Below are positions 13,383 to 25,390 of a stretch of 64,000 bases of DNA, in pieces. Position numbers and translations under genes: made by a program. Under the pieces are notes generated by a model. That model made no database searches and had not been told where the DNA came from. It worked only from the letters and a program-made list of their open reading frames with translations. Origin of the DNA: Caenorhabditis remanei (taxonomy: Eukaryota > Nematoda > Chromadorea > Rhabditida > Rhabditidae); assembly GCF_010183535.1 (NCBI RefSeq), contig NC_071331.1:15934001-15998000 (forward strand), in the 5' to 3' direction. Positions within the stretch are counted from its first letter, which is position 1, and each line of letters starts with the position of its first letter.

Positions 13383-16300
13383 ATGATCCGAAGAGACAAT
13401 TCGGATTTTCTCCGTCAGAAACAAGCTCAATGGGAAAAAGAAAAAGGTACAGTGCAATTTCTTTAATTTATAGACACATTAATTATTTACAGCCGAATCC
13501 GAAAGTCGACCCGAATGGTTTCCGTTTGGGGAAAATTTGACACCAGGAGGAGGTTCTCCACTTCGGAAATTTGTACCAAAGGAGCCGATTGTAAGTTTCT
13601 GTCCGGTTGTTTCTATTCTTCTCAATTCTTCTCTCGAAAATCTATAGCTGTTCAAATTTCCATCCCATTAATCAGCTATTGTAATATACCATTCGATATG
13701 ATTCATTCGGAAACATCTTTCATATGAAAAAAAAACTCTCAGAATGTTTCCGTCCAATTTACCTCACTAAATGGCTGCTTCTGACCTAAATGTTTTCTCC
13801 ATAGCGTCTCCCCGCTTATCATTTTTTATCTCAGAAAAAGGTGAAAGAGCATGTGATATGAACTCTTATCATTTAACATTAAATGTGCCCCGAAATGTTG
13901 CGTTTTTCTTCTTTTTCAAGTCGCAAACAACCATTTCGGGTTTATTACCTCCTATTTCATTTTATGACCTCCCTCAGGTGTCAACCGGAATTCGAATTAA
14001 AAGTAAATTAATTCTTATCGCAATTTTCTTTACGATCAGAGCATGTCAATTAGAAAAAGGAAAAGCCCATTGGGCGAGTCTCATTGATTGTTCTTCCTTT
14101 TTCACTATCATAATTTAAGCGGAGTTTAGAAAGTAGTTTTTTTTCAATAAATTTTAGCAAATATTGTCATCAAGAACCTAGAAATCTTTCGTTTCGCAAT
14201 GAATTTTATTCCTTTTTCAAAAAGAGCACGTCTCCCATTTCTGAAGCTCATCAACTGGTCTCAGTGTGACTCCCGGAACATTTCGTAATACTCTTTCTTT
14301 TTATTTCTTCTTCCCATCTATTGGCCACTTTTTTTGGTTCGCTGAACCAGATGGATTCTCTTCTCTTTTTTACATCCTCTCTTGAAACTCACGAGTTAGT
14401 TAGCTCTGTTCTCAGCGAGAACCAGTCACCAGATGTTCAGATTTATATATTCGAGAATTCATATCTTCGCTAATTTAACCAATTGTGCTAAGCATTCCTC
14501 CTCATCGAAAAATTCTTCCGACATTTATTGGCACATGCTACTGTCTTGTTCTGATACATCAGGAATGGTGATGACTAGACGGCTGAATCATCGCTTCTAC
14601 CAAAATATTTTCAGATGAAAAATTGAGAAAAACTTCAGTGGTTGGAGGAGAGAATTATTCAAAGTTTGAATAGTCCCTTTCATTCAACAACTTTAAATGC
14701 TATTATAAGAAAAAAAAACTGTCAGCTTCATGATTTTTTGCATTGACATGATGTTGTTTTTCCTCTTTTCCGCAGTATTAAAATGTAAGCGATTGCATCT
14801 TTTCATTGAAAATCTATTGGCGGACAGTCACACCGTAATCCGATTAAGTTCCTTCTCGTTCTCACTTTCCTTTCTTTTCACGCTTCGTCGAAATTCTCCT
14901 CTTTTTCTCGGTTTTTTCTTCCCGCAAACCACACAATTCTTCTCATTTATTCTCATGAGCACCAGAAGCATGATCACTAGTGAATTATAAGTTTTTCAAA
15001 AGTATCAAAAGGTGTTTCAACCATTGTCTACAATTTTTTATTCTTCACTTTTAAACTGCCAACTTACGATAATATTTACTTTTTGGATTCCCGTGTGTCT
15101 ATTCTCAATCGCAATCTCTACAAAAATTTATATTTTCACGTAGAACAAAACTTCCTATAAAACAACAAAAATGTAATTTAGTTTTTGAAGGAATCATCAA
15201 CTAGGGAGACCTGTGAAGACGCCTCAACGAGCATGCATCACGTCAACTCGACGACGTTTCCGGATGGAAAACAATCGGATGTAAGCTCGAAAACGTTTTG
15301 AACAACGGTAGTTTAATTTTTTTTTCAGTTAAACACTACGTCGTCTCCTTCCAATCCACACCACCAACAGTATCATGTACCTCCGATGCCTTCCCATCAT
15401 CCTAACTCACATCATTCTCACCATGCACATAGTCATCCCTATTCGTACCCTTTGTATACATTTCCATATCCTATTGCTCCTGCTTATCACCATCAACAAA
15501 TGACTTCATCTACATCATCTGGTGCCAATGGAAGTAGTGAACAGCATCATCAACAGTACTTTGCTCCGCAATATCAGGTTATTCCAGCAGGAGCTATACC
15601 AGTTAGCACAATTGTAAGTAAAATCAAAGTGTTTCTTTTATTATTATTACCTAATTCAGAATATTGATCCATCTCAAATCTGCCCGGTTGATCAGATGGG
15701 AATGTGGACATTGCCGCCTCCAATTGGTCCAAATGGAAGTAAGTGATTTTCGGGTGAATAAAAGCCCTATGGTAAATTTCAGTGCGATATGGAATACCTA
15801 TTCCTGCTCCACTTGTGCCACAAATAACCTGTGCGATGATTGACTCTTCAAAAATGACGTCATCTATGAATAATACTATTCTGAATGCAATGTCAACATC
15901 CACGTCGTCTAATGATTCCTCTTCCGAGTCTGGAGTTAGTGGAGTTAAAGAAGCTAAAGAAAACAAGAAGCAGAAGAGAAATCAGGAAGAAGCAGAGGAT
16001 AAGATTCGTCGTGAAGAAAGACAATCGACATCTGATTATACTGGTAACCAGTGCATCGTCTTCAAACTCATTATGATCTCTGAATTTTAGATGATGATCC
16101 GATTCCATTAACTCGTCGTAGTACTACTGGTTCCATCACCTATAACTATGCTGATCAGATTGCTGAGCGTCGCCGATTCGAACAGGAACAAGAGGATCGT
16201 GAACGTCAGGAACTACTCGAAGTAGAACGACAACGAAGAATCCTCGAAGATCGACGAAACTCAGAAGAGGAAACAAGAAGAAAAGCTGAAAAGGAGAGAA

Positions 16301-19300
16301 TAGAGGTTAGTATTCTGAGATGTTGTTGTTTTTGAAAATTTCAATCTTCATGCAGGAAGAACAGCGCCGTGCAGATCAGTTCGCTGCTGCCATGGAGAAG
16401 GCGAAGAAGGAAGCAGAGCTACTGAAAAGAGCTAAACTTTACAAGCATGTTCTACTTGGAGCTGAAGAAGAAGGTGGTACTGAACAACTTTCGGAGCTCG
16501 AGCAGAAGTTGCTAGGTGTGGATATCGAAACAGGAAGACGTCTTCTTAAAGAAGTTTCGGAAGTTGAAAGGCATAAGAAACAAGATGAAGTGGAAATGAA
16601 AAAGAATGCACCACAACCAGATAAAACTAGTCACAACAGTTCAACTATGAGCGTTGGAAACCAATCGAATCGAGGACGATCTTCTTCGATTGTAAGCTTA
16701 CTTTTGTCCTTTTGAGTTCTTTTTTTCATAGCTTTCGATGTTGTAAAAGCTTCTATGTGTGCCCTTTCAGAGTTCACCGAACAAAATGGAGAATTCATTC
16801 ACTCGGAACTCAGTTGGACGTCGTTCGGTGCGAACTACAAGTCGAGAAAAACAAGGGACTGTAGTTGAGAACAAATTGGAAACAAATAACTCACACAGGT
16901 AGGAAGCTTTTGGATCTGTATTCTTGTTTGCTTATTAAGTCTAAACAACTTGGAGCCATCGTGTTTCTCATATTTCCTTAATGTTTTAAACTGAATGTTG
17001 ACACTAAAATATTGTAGAACGTCCGTTTTATGGTTTTTTCTATGCAAACACTGCCCACCCACCCACACATGAAAATCAGTTTATTCTCTGAAAACTTTCT
17101 CGAACATTCTCAATCTATTCAAAAAGTTTCCCTTTCCCAAGAGCTCGCGGAAGAAATAGACTGTACATTCCCATTCGTTTTCCAGTTATTCTATTGACTG
17201 AAAACACACATGTATTAACTTTTGCTTTGCATACATAAACACCACGTCCTCATCTTCTCCTTTTTTCTCTATTTACCACTACAGAAAACGTATTTTCATG
17301 TGCCGTGGGAACCAGAAAAAAGTGAATTTGGTATGCAAATGTGCCAACGCAGACGTATTCCACACCACCCTTTTTGGGTGACTCCCCCACTCTATTTTAG
17401 TGCCTGACCGACGTGCCGCCATGCCAAAAATGGCGCATTTTATGTAGATTTAAAGTGACAAATTGCACCCCATGCAGACGAGTAGATGGAGAATTGAGGA
17501 GAGGTTTTCTTGAGGATTGAGATCTTTTTCACACGACCTCATATAGCCAAGAACATCTCACTAAGAAGAAAGTATCATTCGTGAACTGCGGTTGTTCTTC
17601 ATAGCAAATGTATTCCCAGCGATCCAAAAATAGAAACGTTTGGCTCGGTTGAGTGCTTTCTTTTGCAATAATTTGAAGTCTATAGTTTTTTGAGCTAGTC
17701 TTCTATATTTCTTTTTCTTCCACTTCAGACTAAAAGCTCTAGTTTTCACTTTCATGTTCCTTCTCCATAAAATTCATAAAACACAACAAGACTCGCTATT
17801 TAGTCAATTTCGGTTTCTTCTCTTATTCCTTTTTGTCTAATCCCACTCCTAAAATGATGGGAACGATGTCCACAATCACATTAAAGTCTTCAACGAGATT
17901 CTTGGGTTAATCCATTTTCCCTCTTTTCCCTTCATGATTTTATTCTCAACTAGGCGGGAGTTTAGTGGTTTTATTCTATGACTACTAAATCTAAGTGTGA
18001 GAAATTCGTTTGCATTTCTGTTCAGGACTTAAGATTCCGGACTTTGAACATTTAATTGCTGATTTTCGAATTCCTTTTGATACAAAAATGCATGAATTCA
18101 GTAAAACAGTGTTCTCCTATTCCTTTTTCGAACACATGAATCTAATGAGTCTGCGTCTCTCCGTCTTCTATTCTATATCCTTTCTATTTCCTCTTTGTTG
18201 TAGATCATAACAATACTAATGAGAAGAGAGCTCTCATTTTGCATGAATATCTACATATTTGTGAGTGTTCAGTGGTAGTCTCATGTATACATGTTCATTT
18301 TACATAATCCAAGTACCCACCTCTTTCTCTCTATACGGTGTTTATGTGCTCTGTAAAATTCCATTCAGATTTTTTTAGTGTTCCTTGATTTATGATTCCC
18401 GTTGCAACTGTTTTTTTTCTAGAAACCAAAATTTCAGATCCGATCCTCATCTTCCTCTTCAACAACCATCAGCAGCTCCGGTTTCTCAGCCCACTCAACC
18501 ACCAGCTCAACATCTTCAAAACGATCGCCACGCGGCCCCATCTCAGGCTCGAGAAGTTCATCTCGGAAATAAAACAACTACAACTCCAACAAAATCAGAG
18601 ATGATGCTCAAATCGGGTGGTTATTATTGTCCAATGAATCGTGATCCATTGTCTCAAAGAGAAGAATCACGGGCGATACAAAAAGTAAGAGAATCTTTTC
18701 ATTCTTGGAATACTGTAGATTAAAATAATACTCATTCAAATGGGTGGTCACTTTTTTTCTGAAAGTGTAGACATTTCGTGTTACAAAATATTAGTGTTCT
18801 GACAATTTAACCTTTAGACTACTACATGCGTCGCCGGTATGAATTTAGGCATTACGATTCTTGATTTGAATTCTATAAAGAAGTGTTATCAATAAGTGTT
18901 GAGATTATCTTCCACTTTTCTCGTTAATGACTATCAATTTTCTATATTCAGCCAACACATTCTACGGGTTTCCAACACAACAACCATATCAAGTTCGATG
19001 GAAGTATTCGACGACACAATGAGACTACGGTATGTCGAAACAAACAACAATATGAAACGGGGGGTTTCAAACACAGTTTTTGTCGCACCTATATTTGTGC
19101 AAACCAGCAAAAAAGACAATAATCTGGTGAACAACACGCTATCAAACGCGATGTTCCTTCCTTCCTATCTTCACTTCTCCCTCTTTCTCTATCATTTTCT
19201 CTGTTTTTTCTTCCCAACTTTCCAATCTTCCGCCTTCTCCACTTGTCCATCAACTCTCTGCAGACTGTTTGCGTAAGCTTGAAGGAAAAGCCGACAGTGG

Positions 19301-22300
19301 AGAAAAAAAGAAAAAAGAACACTTGGTCATTGATGAAAAGGTTTTTTGTCTTCAGACACCTCTGCCTTGTACTTTAACTACGGAGAATGAGTCATCATAT
19401 TCATTCTCTATTTCGTTAGTTTCTGCCACTCTTCATGTTCACTCAACAACATATGGGATTCAGTTTCAAATGTTTTCATTCCCCACAGTGAACTCATAGA
19501 TTGTTGCCTTGTGCAGCATTTTACTGAATTCCATGGTCACCGACCCCGCTGTTTCAATCATTTTCTAGTGATAAGAGCTTCCTCCCCCTTCTTCCATTTT
19601 TGACATTTTTCTACTTAACCTTGTTTGACGTCACCATCTCCACACCCTGTTTGTCTACAAAGAATACTGTTGTGATCTACTAGGTCTCACCAGGTGTTTC
19701 ACGTCATTTCCATTTTTGACGTCTTTTCAATTCACCTAGAGCAAGTTTCACTAATACTCTTATTGTCAGAGAACCTAATTAGGTCATCTTATGATTGTCA
19801 TCTTCTGATATTTCACTAGCAAAAACTGTCTTATGAACCCCACTCACTGAATCAAGGTCGAATCGGCAGGTGTTGGTTCAATTCTTCTTACTGTGCACAG
19901 CACATTCGTTCACGCGTCCTTTAACTCTCTGCGCCTTGCTCAATTTCATTATATTATTTTCATCAACCATAAACTCCCCGTCGTATACATGTCCCGAGCG
20001 CACTTTTTACAATATCTGCATGCTATACTCTTGGCTCTACGGAGAGCTAGTTTTCCGATGTTATCATTAAAAAAACGCACGTGAAAGCAGCGGTGGCTTG
20101 GAGCCAATAAGCTAGTGCATATCAAATTTCATTCATTTGATTCATGTTTACCTTTCATATGCGATTGTTTTCTTGTTCATTGTGGAATTTGGGAAAATTT
20201 AGTCGTTTTTGTTTCAAATTTTATTCTGAAGCTACTCCTCTTTTCAAAAAAAAAGATGTTTTGTAAGAAAGATTGTGAGCGGTGCTAGGTACTTTTCATT
20301 CCGCATTTCTATTGTTTCGACAGAAAAAAAACTAAAAAAAGAACCAGATGACACACCTTCTTTTGTAAGCTCTTCACTTCTCTTATATCAAAGACCTTCA
20401 GTTCGAAAATAGAATCAAAAAAGCTATGATTCGGCAACAAAACGGAATTCTCACCTTATCATTACAATCATCACCGCCATCCAAGACACCTCTTGCAGAG
20501 GTTATCACAACATTGATGACAGCGCCGAATTTCTCGCGTTTTCATTCTCTTTCCGTTTTTTTCTGTTCAATTAATTATGTAATGTGTTTTGGACCCGATC
20601 AAACTTTAGTTTAGGAGAGTGTCGGAGATCTATTGTTTAGACGTAATGCTTGATCTTCTTTCATAAAACTAAATACATAGGACACCTTCATTCTTCCGTT
20701 TTCATTTTCTAATGAGTACCTTTCAAACGTCATTTGCATCAAAAGAATAAGAATATCGGAATCAGAATAATCAAAATGCATACTGAAAGATGATTTGAGA
20801 TTAGGTCGTAAATTATAAGGGGACAGCACGCTAAACGGTGTCGGTGTCTTCTTGTGTTGTGTCCACCATCATCCGGATGGACACAACAGCCACATCGGTG
20901 TTGTGAGGAATAAGAGAAGAACAGAAAAAAGAAAGATAGCTGATGTTTCCTCCCTTCTCCCAGCTTTTTCTTTCTGCTTCACACCAATCTGTTTATGTGT
21001 AATACTACATTGATAGGGGGGGCCACGATGTTGTGCTCTAAACACTTGAGTGACCAGTAGTTTACATCATTATATATATTACCTACATAATGATTTCTGC
21101 ATTATAGTAATTTTTCTATCGCTTAAAGAAAGTATGTTTGCCTATAATTTTCGATGAATACCAGTCCTAGATCCTTATTGCTACTTAATCTACATCTCGA
21201 TCAAGTATATTTTCATTCCATTTTAACGCGGACCCAGTTCTTGCTTTTTCTTTGTGATTTATATAAAGAATATCGTCTTTACGAAACCGCACTCTTCGTT
21301 TTATAGTCCTACGAGCAATATTATGTGGGTTTTATTTTCGATTCTTTGCTTTCTCTGCTGTCCACAGCTGCCACCTCCGCGCTTTTCTTCGAGTATTTTC
21401 TCCAAAATCATGAATTGGCGAACATCTGCGCGGCAGATGTACGTAACTTCAGAACTTCTCTCTCTCTCTCTTTTCTTATTTACATTTACAATTACCTAAA
21501 TATCAAAGATGAATCAGTGAAGTCTAATTTACAATTTGTCGTACGGTACAATGTACAGTACGCAGTGTACTTTACGTAAAATGCACATTATATTACGACA
21601 TTTTTTGCAGTTGTGTTTTCAAACTTTTGCTCATTTCAGTAGCTTCAAACCTTTATAAAACCTTTTTTATGATGCCATTATTTCAGCAATCCGCACTCTT
21701 CGGTCCAATCGCAACTCGCAGTAGTATCCGACGAGGAACAATGAAAACTGGACTTCCATCACCAACTTCCGTACGAATGACGCAAGTCCACCAAAATGAG
21801 AGAACTTCAAGCTTCGAAGAAAGTAGCAGCAGCGGAGAAGACGGAGGTAGCATTTCTCCCGATTTGAACCACAAGTGAGTTTTAGCAAGATTAGTATTAA
21901 AATATTCCTTTATTATTGTTTTCAGACATTTTGAATCTCCACTCCCATCTTCGACAGAAAATGTTCACCCCGCTCCTTGTTCGCCTCCAGTTAAAGCTCA
22001 TGAAGGTTTTGAATTTAAGGTAAACCACTTTTTGCATGTTATTAATTATTAAATTATTTTTCCTTCTTTCCAGACGCCCACCCGTGCCCGCAGTGCTCTG
22101 AGTTCACCAATGAGCAATTTCCTGAATGGTGGTGACAACGATTCTCCGACATGCCGTCCGGCATCTCGCTTAATGCAACGTCTCGAGCAGAAAGGAACTA
22201 TCCGCCGAGACGATGAATTTATATCACAGGAGATCAGACGTGTTGCCGAAACTAATCTCTCGCGTAGTCCGTCCTTGGCTTCTCTCCGTGGATCCATTCA

Positions 22301-22629
22301 AAACCTTTCACTTCGCGGAAGCCATCTGAATTTAGCCGGACCGTCTGGAGAGTTGCCTGCCAATTTGACAAAGTTTGCAAGTGTGGTAAGATAATGCTCA
22401 AGAGATACTAAGCCTCAGTTTTCTCGTTCAGAATTCTCCTGCTCGTCAGTCGTTGTCGTCGATGAAGAAAACAACAGATCGTCAAGCAGCCGTTCTTGAA
22501 CGTCTTGGGCGTCTTCGTGAATCATTGCATGCAGGAAAAAACTACACACCACCACGTAGCGGCCTATCATCTTCCCGCATCACAACGCCTGCACAAACTC
22601 CGCCCATTTCTCCACGACCTGTTATGTAG
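13383..22629 (+). CDS. Large coiled-coil protein with FPFG-PGGGSPLR motif and His-rich segment
   Basis: About fifteen phase-compatible exons give roughly 890 residues: 13383-13446, 13493-13590, 15191-15280, 15329-15613, then exons near 15.66, 15.78, 16.09, 16.36, 16.77, 18.42, 18.95, 21.69, 21.93, 22.08 and 22.43 kb. The N-terminus reads RPEWFPFGENLTPGGGSPLR. Next comes a His/Tyr/Pro-rich stretch (PSHHPNSHHSHHAHSHPYSY). A charged coiled coil follows (IAERRRFEQEQEDRERQELL and on, 16140-16600). The C-terminal half is Ser/Arg-rich with short conserved-looking pieces (RLMQRLEQKGTIRRDDEFIS, LERLGRLRESLHAGKNYTPP). The aromatic-FPFG...GGG-PLR motif followed by a coiled coil recalls centrosome/cilium proteins of the CSPP1/CCDC66 kind, but I cannot confirm orthology. 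Introns of 1.5-2.7 kb may hide alternative exons. Confidence 0.72.
13591..15190 (+). other. Long intron 2 of the coiled-coil gene
   Basis: 1.6 kb of AT-rich sequence without a frame-compatible coding exon. The GT at 13591 and the acceptor before 15191 both preserve phase 0. Confidence 0.55.
16900..18422 (+). other. Long intron of the coiled-coil gene
   Basis: 1.5 kb between the exon ending ...NNSHR and the one opening with NQNFRSDPHLPLQQP. It contains one GC-richer island near 17330-17480, with no coding exon that I can fit. It could hold an internal promoter. Confidence 0.5.
19030..21686 (+). other. 2.7-kb intron of the coiled-coil gene
   Basis: The flanking exons (ending ...RRHNETT and starting QSALFGPIATRSS) join in phase 0. 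Possible cassette exons at 19263-19271 and 21371-21440 have acceptors and donors but no supporting homology. A TGACGTCA site lies at 19626-19633 and a short hairpin at 20856-20887. Confidence 0.5.
20856..20887. repeat. Small hairpin with GTTGTGTCCA arms
   Basis: GTTGTGTCCA (20856-20865) is reverse-complemented by TGGACACAAC (20878-20887), with a 12-base loop. It is intronic and of unknown role. Confidence 0.55.
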
Positions 22630-22827
22630 GCTTGATTATCACCTCGCTCTATGAATATTCTATCAAACTGTGCCTTTCTCTATCATTTACCTGAGCCATT
22701 CCTTCATCAACCAATTGTCATGCTTTACTATTTTTTCCATTTTAATTTTAATTTTTCTCTTTAGGTGGTAATTTCACTTTCCCTTCATACTGTCTTCTAT
22801 TAAATAGATGTGACCTGTTTTGTATAC

Positions 22828-23626
22828 CACAGTCCTTCAAAGTGATAATGCGCACAACAGACATAGCTGGCGCGCTTCCCGTTTTTTAAAGTTTTGCGTC
22901 GCCTCCCTTTAAATTCTACCGTAACCCGAAATTCAATTAATTGAGCTTGCGAGCAAAATTACCGAGTTCTATGATAAAACGAGTGAATTCGTCGAAAAGA
23001 AAGGTCTAGAAGTGAATATGTGCCCATCAAACCTCGATATGCAGCTTTTCAACGCCAAAAAGTCTGTTTAATTTTTTTTTGAAGAAACAAAAAACTTTCA
23101 AATTTTCAATAAAAAGTGCATTTCTCCTGCTAATTAAGTCTTTCCAGTTGCTGTTATGCTATTTTGAAGCCTTTCAAGTACTTCTAGACCAAAAAATTAA
23201 CAAAAAACAAAATTTTTGGAAAAAAGTTGAATTTAAAAATTGATTCAATAATTCCAGTTCTGGATATTATAACACGTATTTACGCTTAAAATGTTCGCAA
23301 CAGTCATCTTCATAAATGTTACTAGACGAGAAGAAATGAAATCGCTCCAATTTTTCGTATTTCTTCTGAAAGTGGCAAAACATGGTTTTTTCAGTTGATT
23401 TTCTTTAAAGTCTTTCAACTTTTTTATTTTTTGACAATATGAGAGAAGATTACACTCAAACGATGTATTTTTGCCCGCTGAACATTTGTTACTACTTTTG
23501 AACCAGCGAAAACGCTGAAATTTCGAGAAATCGGTGAATAATTGGGTTTTAAGCTTAAAAACGAGAATCGCGCCAACGATCGGCGCAATCGCGCTCCGCC
23601 GCGGATTATCACTTTGAAGGACTGTG
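22828..23626. mobile_element. Non-autonomous TIR element (MITE), 799 bp
   Basis: A 22-base terminal inverted repeat, CACAGTCCTTCAAAGTGATAAT at the left end, is exactly reverse-complemented at the right end (23605-23626). Both ends are bordered by TATAC (22823-22827 and 23627-23631), which is a candidate 5-bp target-site duplication; a TA-based duplication is also possible. The inside holds no transposase-sized ORF. The interior near the right end is GC-rich (GCGCCAACGATCGGCGCAA), unlike the flanks. It lies in the 1.2-kb gap between two + strand genes. Confidence 0.88.
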
Positions 23627-23840
23627 TATACCGTTTCTTTTAAAAATTACGGATTCCCTACTGGAAAGTGAGAAATTGATTATTAGTTCCCAAACTTTTC
23701 ACCCCAATCTCCATGTCAAAGATACCCCATCAAATATTGTGAATAAAGCATTCCAAGGTTACCATTTAACCCATGTTTAAGACGTATGTCACAGCAACTG
23801 AAAGAACTATTTGAAAGAATGAAGAAAAAAGGAAAAGTGG

Positions 23841-23851
23841 TACAGTTTCAG
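23841..23851 (+). promoter_or_regulatory. Probable SL trans-splice acceptor of the SDR gene
   Basis: TACAGTTTCAG is followed 11 bases later by ATG 23863. An upstream ATG at 23787 leads to a short frame that stops at TAG, so 23863 is preferred. Confidence 0.55.
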
Positions 23852-23862
23852 GAATTAGAAAA

Positions 23863-25187
23863 ATGGATGAAAAACCTGAAAGATATCGGTGGGGAGTCCT
23901 AGAAAACTCATGGAATCTGTGCAAGGTGAATTACTCTCCAATCAGAAAACAAAAAAAAACAAAGTTACAGCTTCTCAATCTACTTCCATCATCTGATTTT
24001 CTTCTTGAACTTTTTGTCTTTGGGCATATTTACATTCTTGCGGCTTGGCTTGCATTACGAGAAGCTTGGTTTGATCGTGGAAATAAAATAAATGTAAGAA
24101 ATTTTCTAGTAATTTGCTGATTTTCAAGTTGTGTTTTAAATTTTTTCAGCATTTGAAAACTGAATTATTCAGTTCTCGAATGTGGTCGTCCAAACGCAAA
24201 AACCGTCGAAAGATTCTTCTGATTGGAGCAGATGGGACTATTGGAAGCCAGGTTCAGTTAATCTTATTTCTTTTCTCATTTTAGAGTTTATTTTGTTCTA
24301 GATTATCAAAATTATTCGTCAGAATTCGGATTTTGATTGCCACGTGACTGTTCATCATAAATTCTCAACGAAGCAGTTTTTGAAAAATGATGAAAATACA
24401 TCGATTTATGAATTAGATTTGACTGATCATGAACAGGTATCGAAAACTACTTTCCCAACCATGTACATCTCTCAAATTTTCAGATTCTTCTTCTTGCCAA
24501 CCAACTCAAATCGCATTACTTCGATGTTGCAATATTCGCAGCTGGAGTGATGTTATCTCCAGAAATCCGTACTTCAGATGGCGTTGAGTTTCACAATGCT
24601 GTCAATGTTGTCGGACAAGTAATGCTTTACGAGTTACTGCAAAATGAAATAAAACGAGCTGTATTCCTTTCATCAGCGACTGCTAGAATGGCATGTTACT
24701 CTGAAAATCCACTCTTCTTGAGTGTTTATGCAGGACCGTATCAAGCGTATGCGTCTTCAAAATTAAGTTTGGCAGTTTATGCGAATGAGGTGGCACGAGA
24801 AAAGTAATTTGTATTAATATTTTCTCATCGGCGTTTTTCAATTTTCCAGACATGTGACAGCTATTAGTTTACATCCGGGTACTGTTCCAGGACACCTCTA
24901 TCACAATGCAAATGCTTTAGTCAGATATCTGAATGTCACATTACTTCCGAAAATAATGCGTACTCCAGAAATGGCAGCTGTTCTCGTGCTGCACACTATT
25001 TTCCGGGAAGATGTTCAGCCGGGTGCTTATTACGAAGATTCAGAAACGGTGGATTTGGTTTCTCGAGTTCCTGAAAAGGTATCCCGTCTAAATTTGGATA
25101 ACTAGTTCTAAACATTTCTAATTCCAGGAACGCACCAGAATCTACGAAACCATACACCGGCGAATTGAATTGTGGATGGAGAAATAA
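23863..25187 (+). CDS. Membrane-anchored short-chain dehydrogenase/reductase
   Basis: Six exons, with about 330 residues ending at TAA 25185-25187. An N-terminal hydrophobic helix (LLELFVFGHIYILAAWLAL, about residues 49-67) would anchor it, probably in the ER. The Rossmann glycine motif is ILLIGADGTIGSQ, a variant of TGxxxGIG. The usual NNAG is replaced by FAAGVM. The catalytic pieces are present: FLSSAT for the serine and YASSK for the Tyr-x-x-x-Lys pair. The next segment, HPGTVPGHLY, matches the PG motif after the active site. The overall plan is like the DHRSX/retinol dehydrogenase-like SDRs, which reduce or oxidise lipophilic substrates with NAD(P); the substrate cannot be told from sequence. 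The C-terminus is short and charged. AATAAA follows at 25228-25233. Confidence 0.85.
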
Positions 25188-25227
25188 TTATTTTGCACGC
25201 TTTTTATAAAATTTTCGAGCATTTTTC

Positions 25228-25233
25228 AATAAA
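25228..25233 (+). terminator. Poly(A) signal of the SDR gene
   Basis: AATAAA lies 40 bases after the TAA at 25185-25187. The convergent sta-1 gene ends only 158 bp further on. Confidence 0.55.
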
Positions 25234-25390
25234 GTGAGAACAATCACATCTTACAACAATAAGAGATCATAATTCGCTAAAAATGATTGATGATATTTGG
25301 TATGAGAAAAAAACAATTTTTGGCCAGCAAAATGAGAATAAGATGCAGTTAGACTACATGTGAATACTTGTGAACGTCTTATGTGAATAA

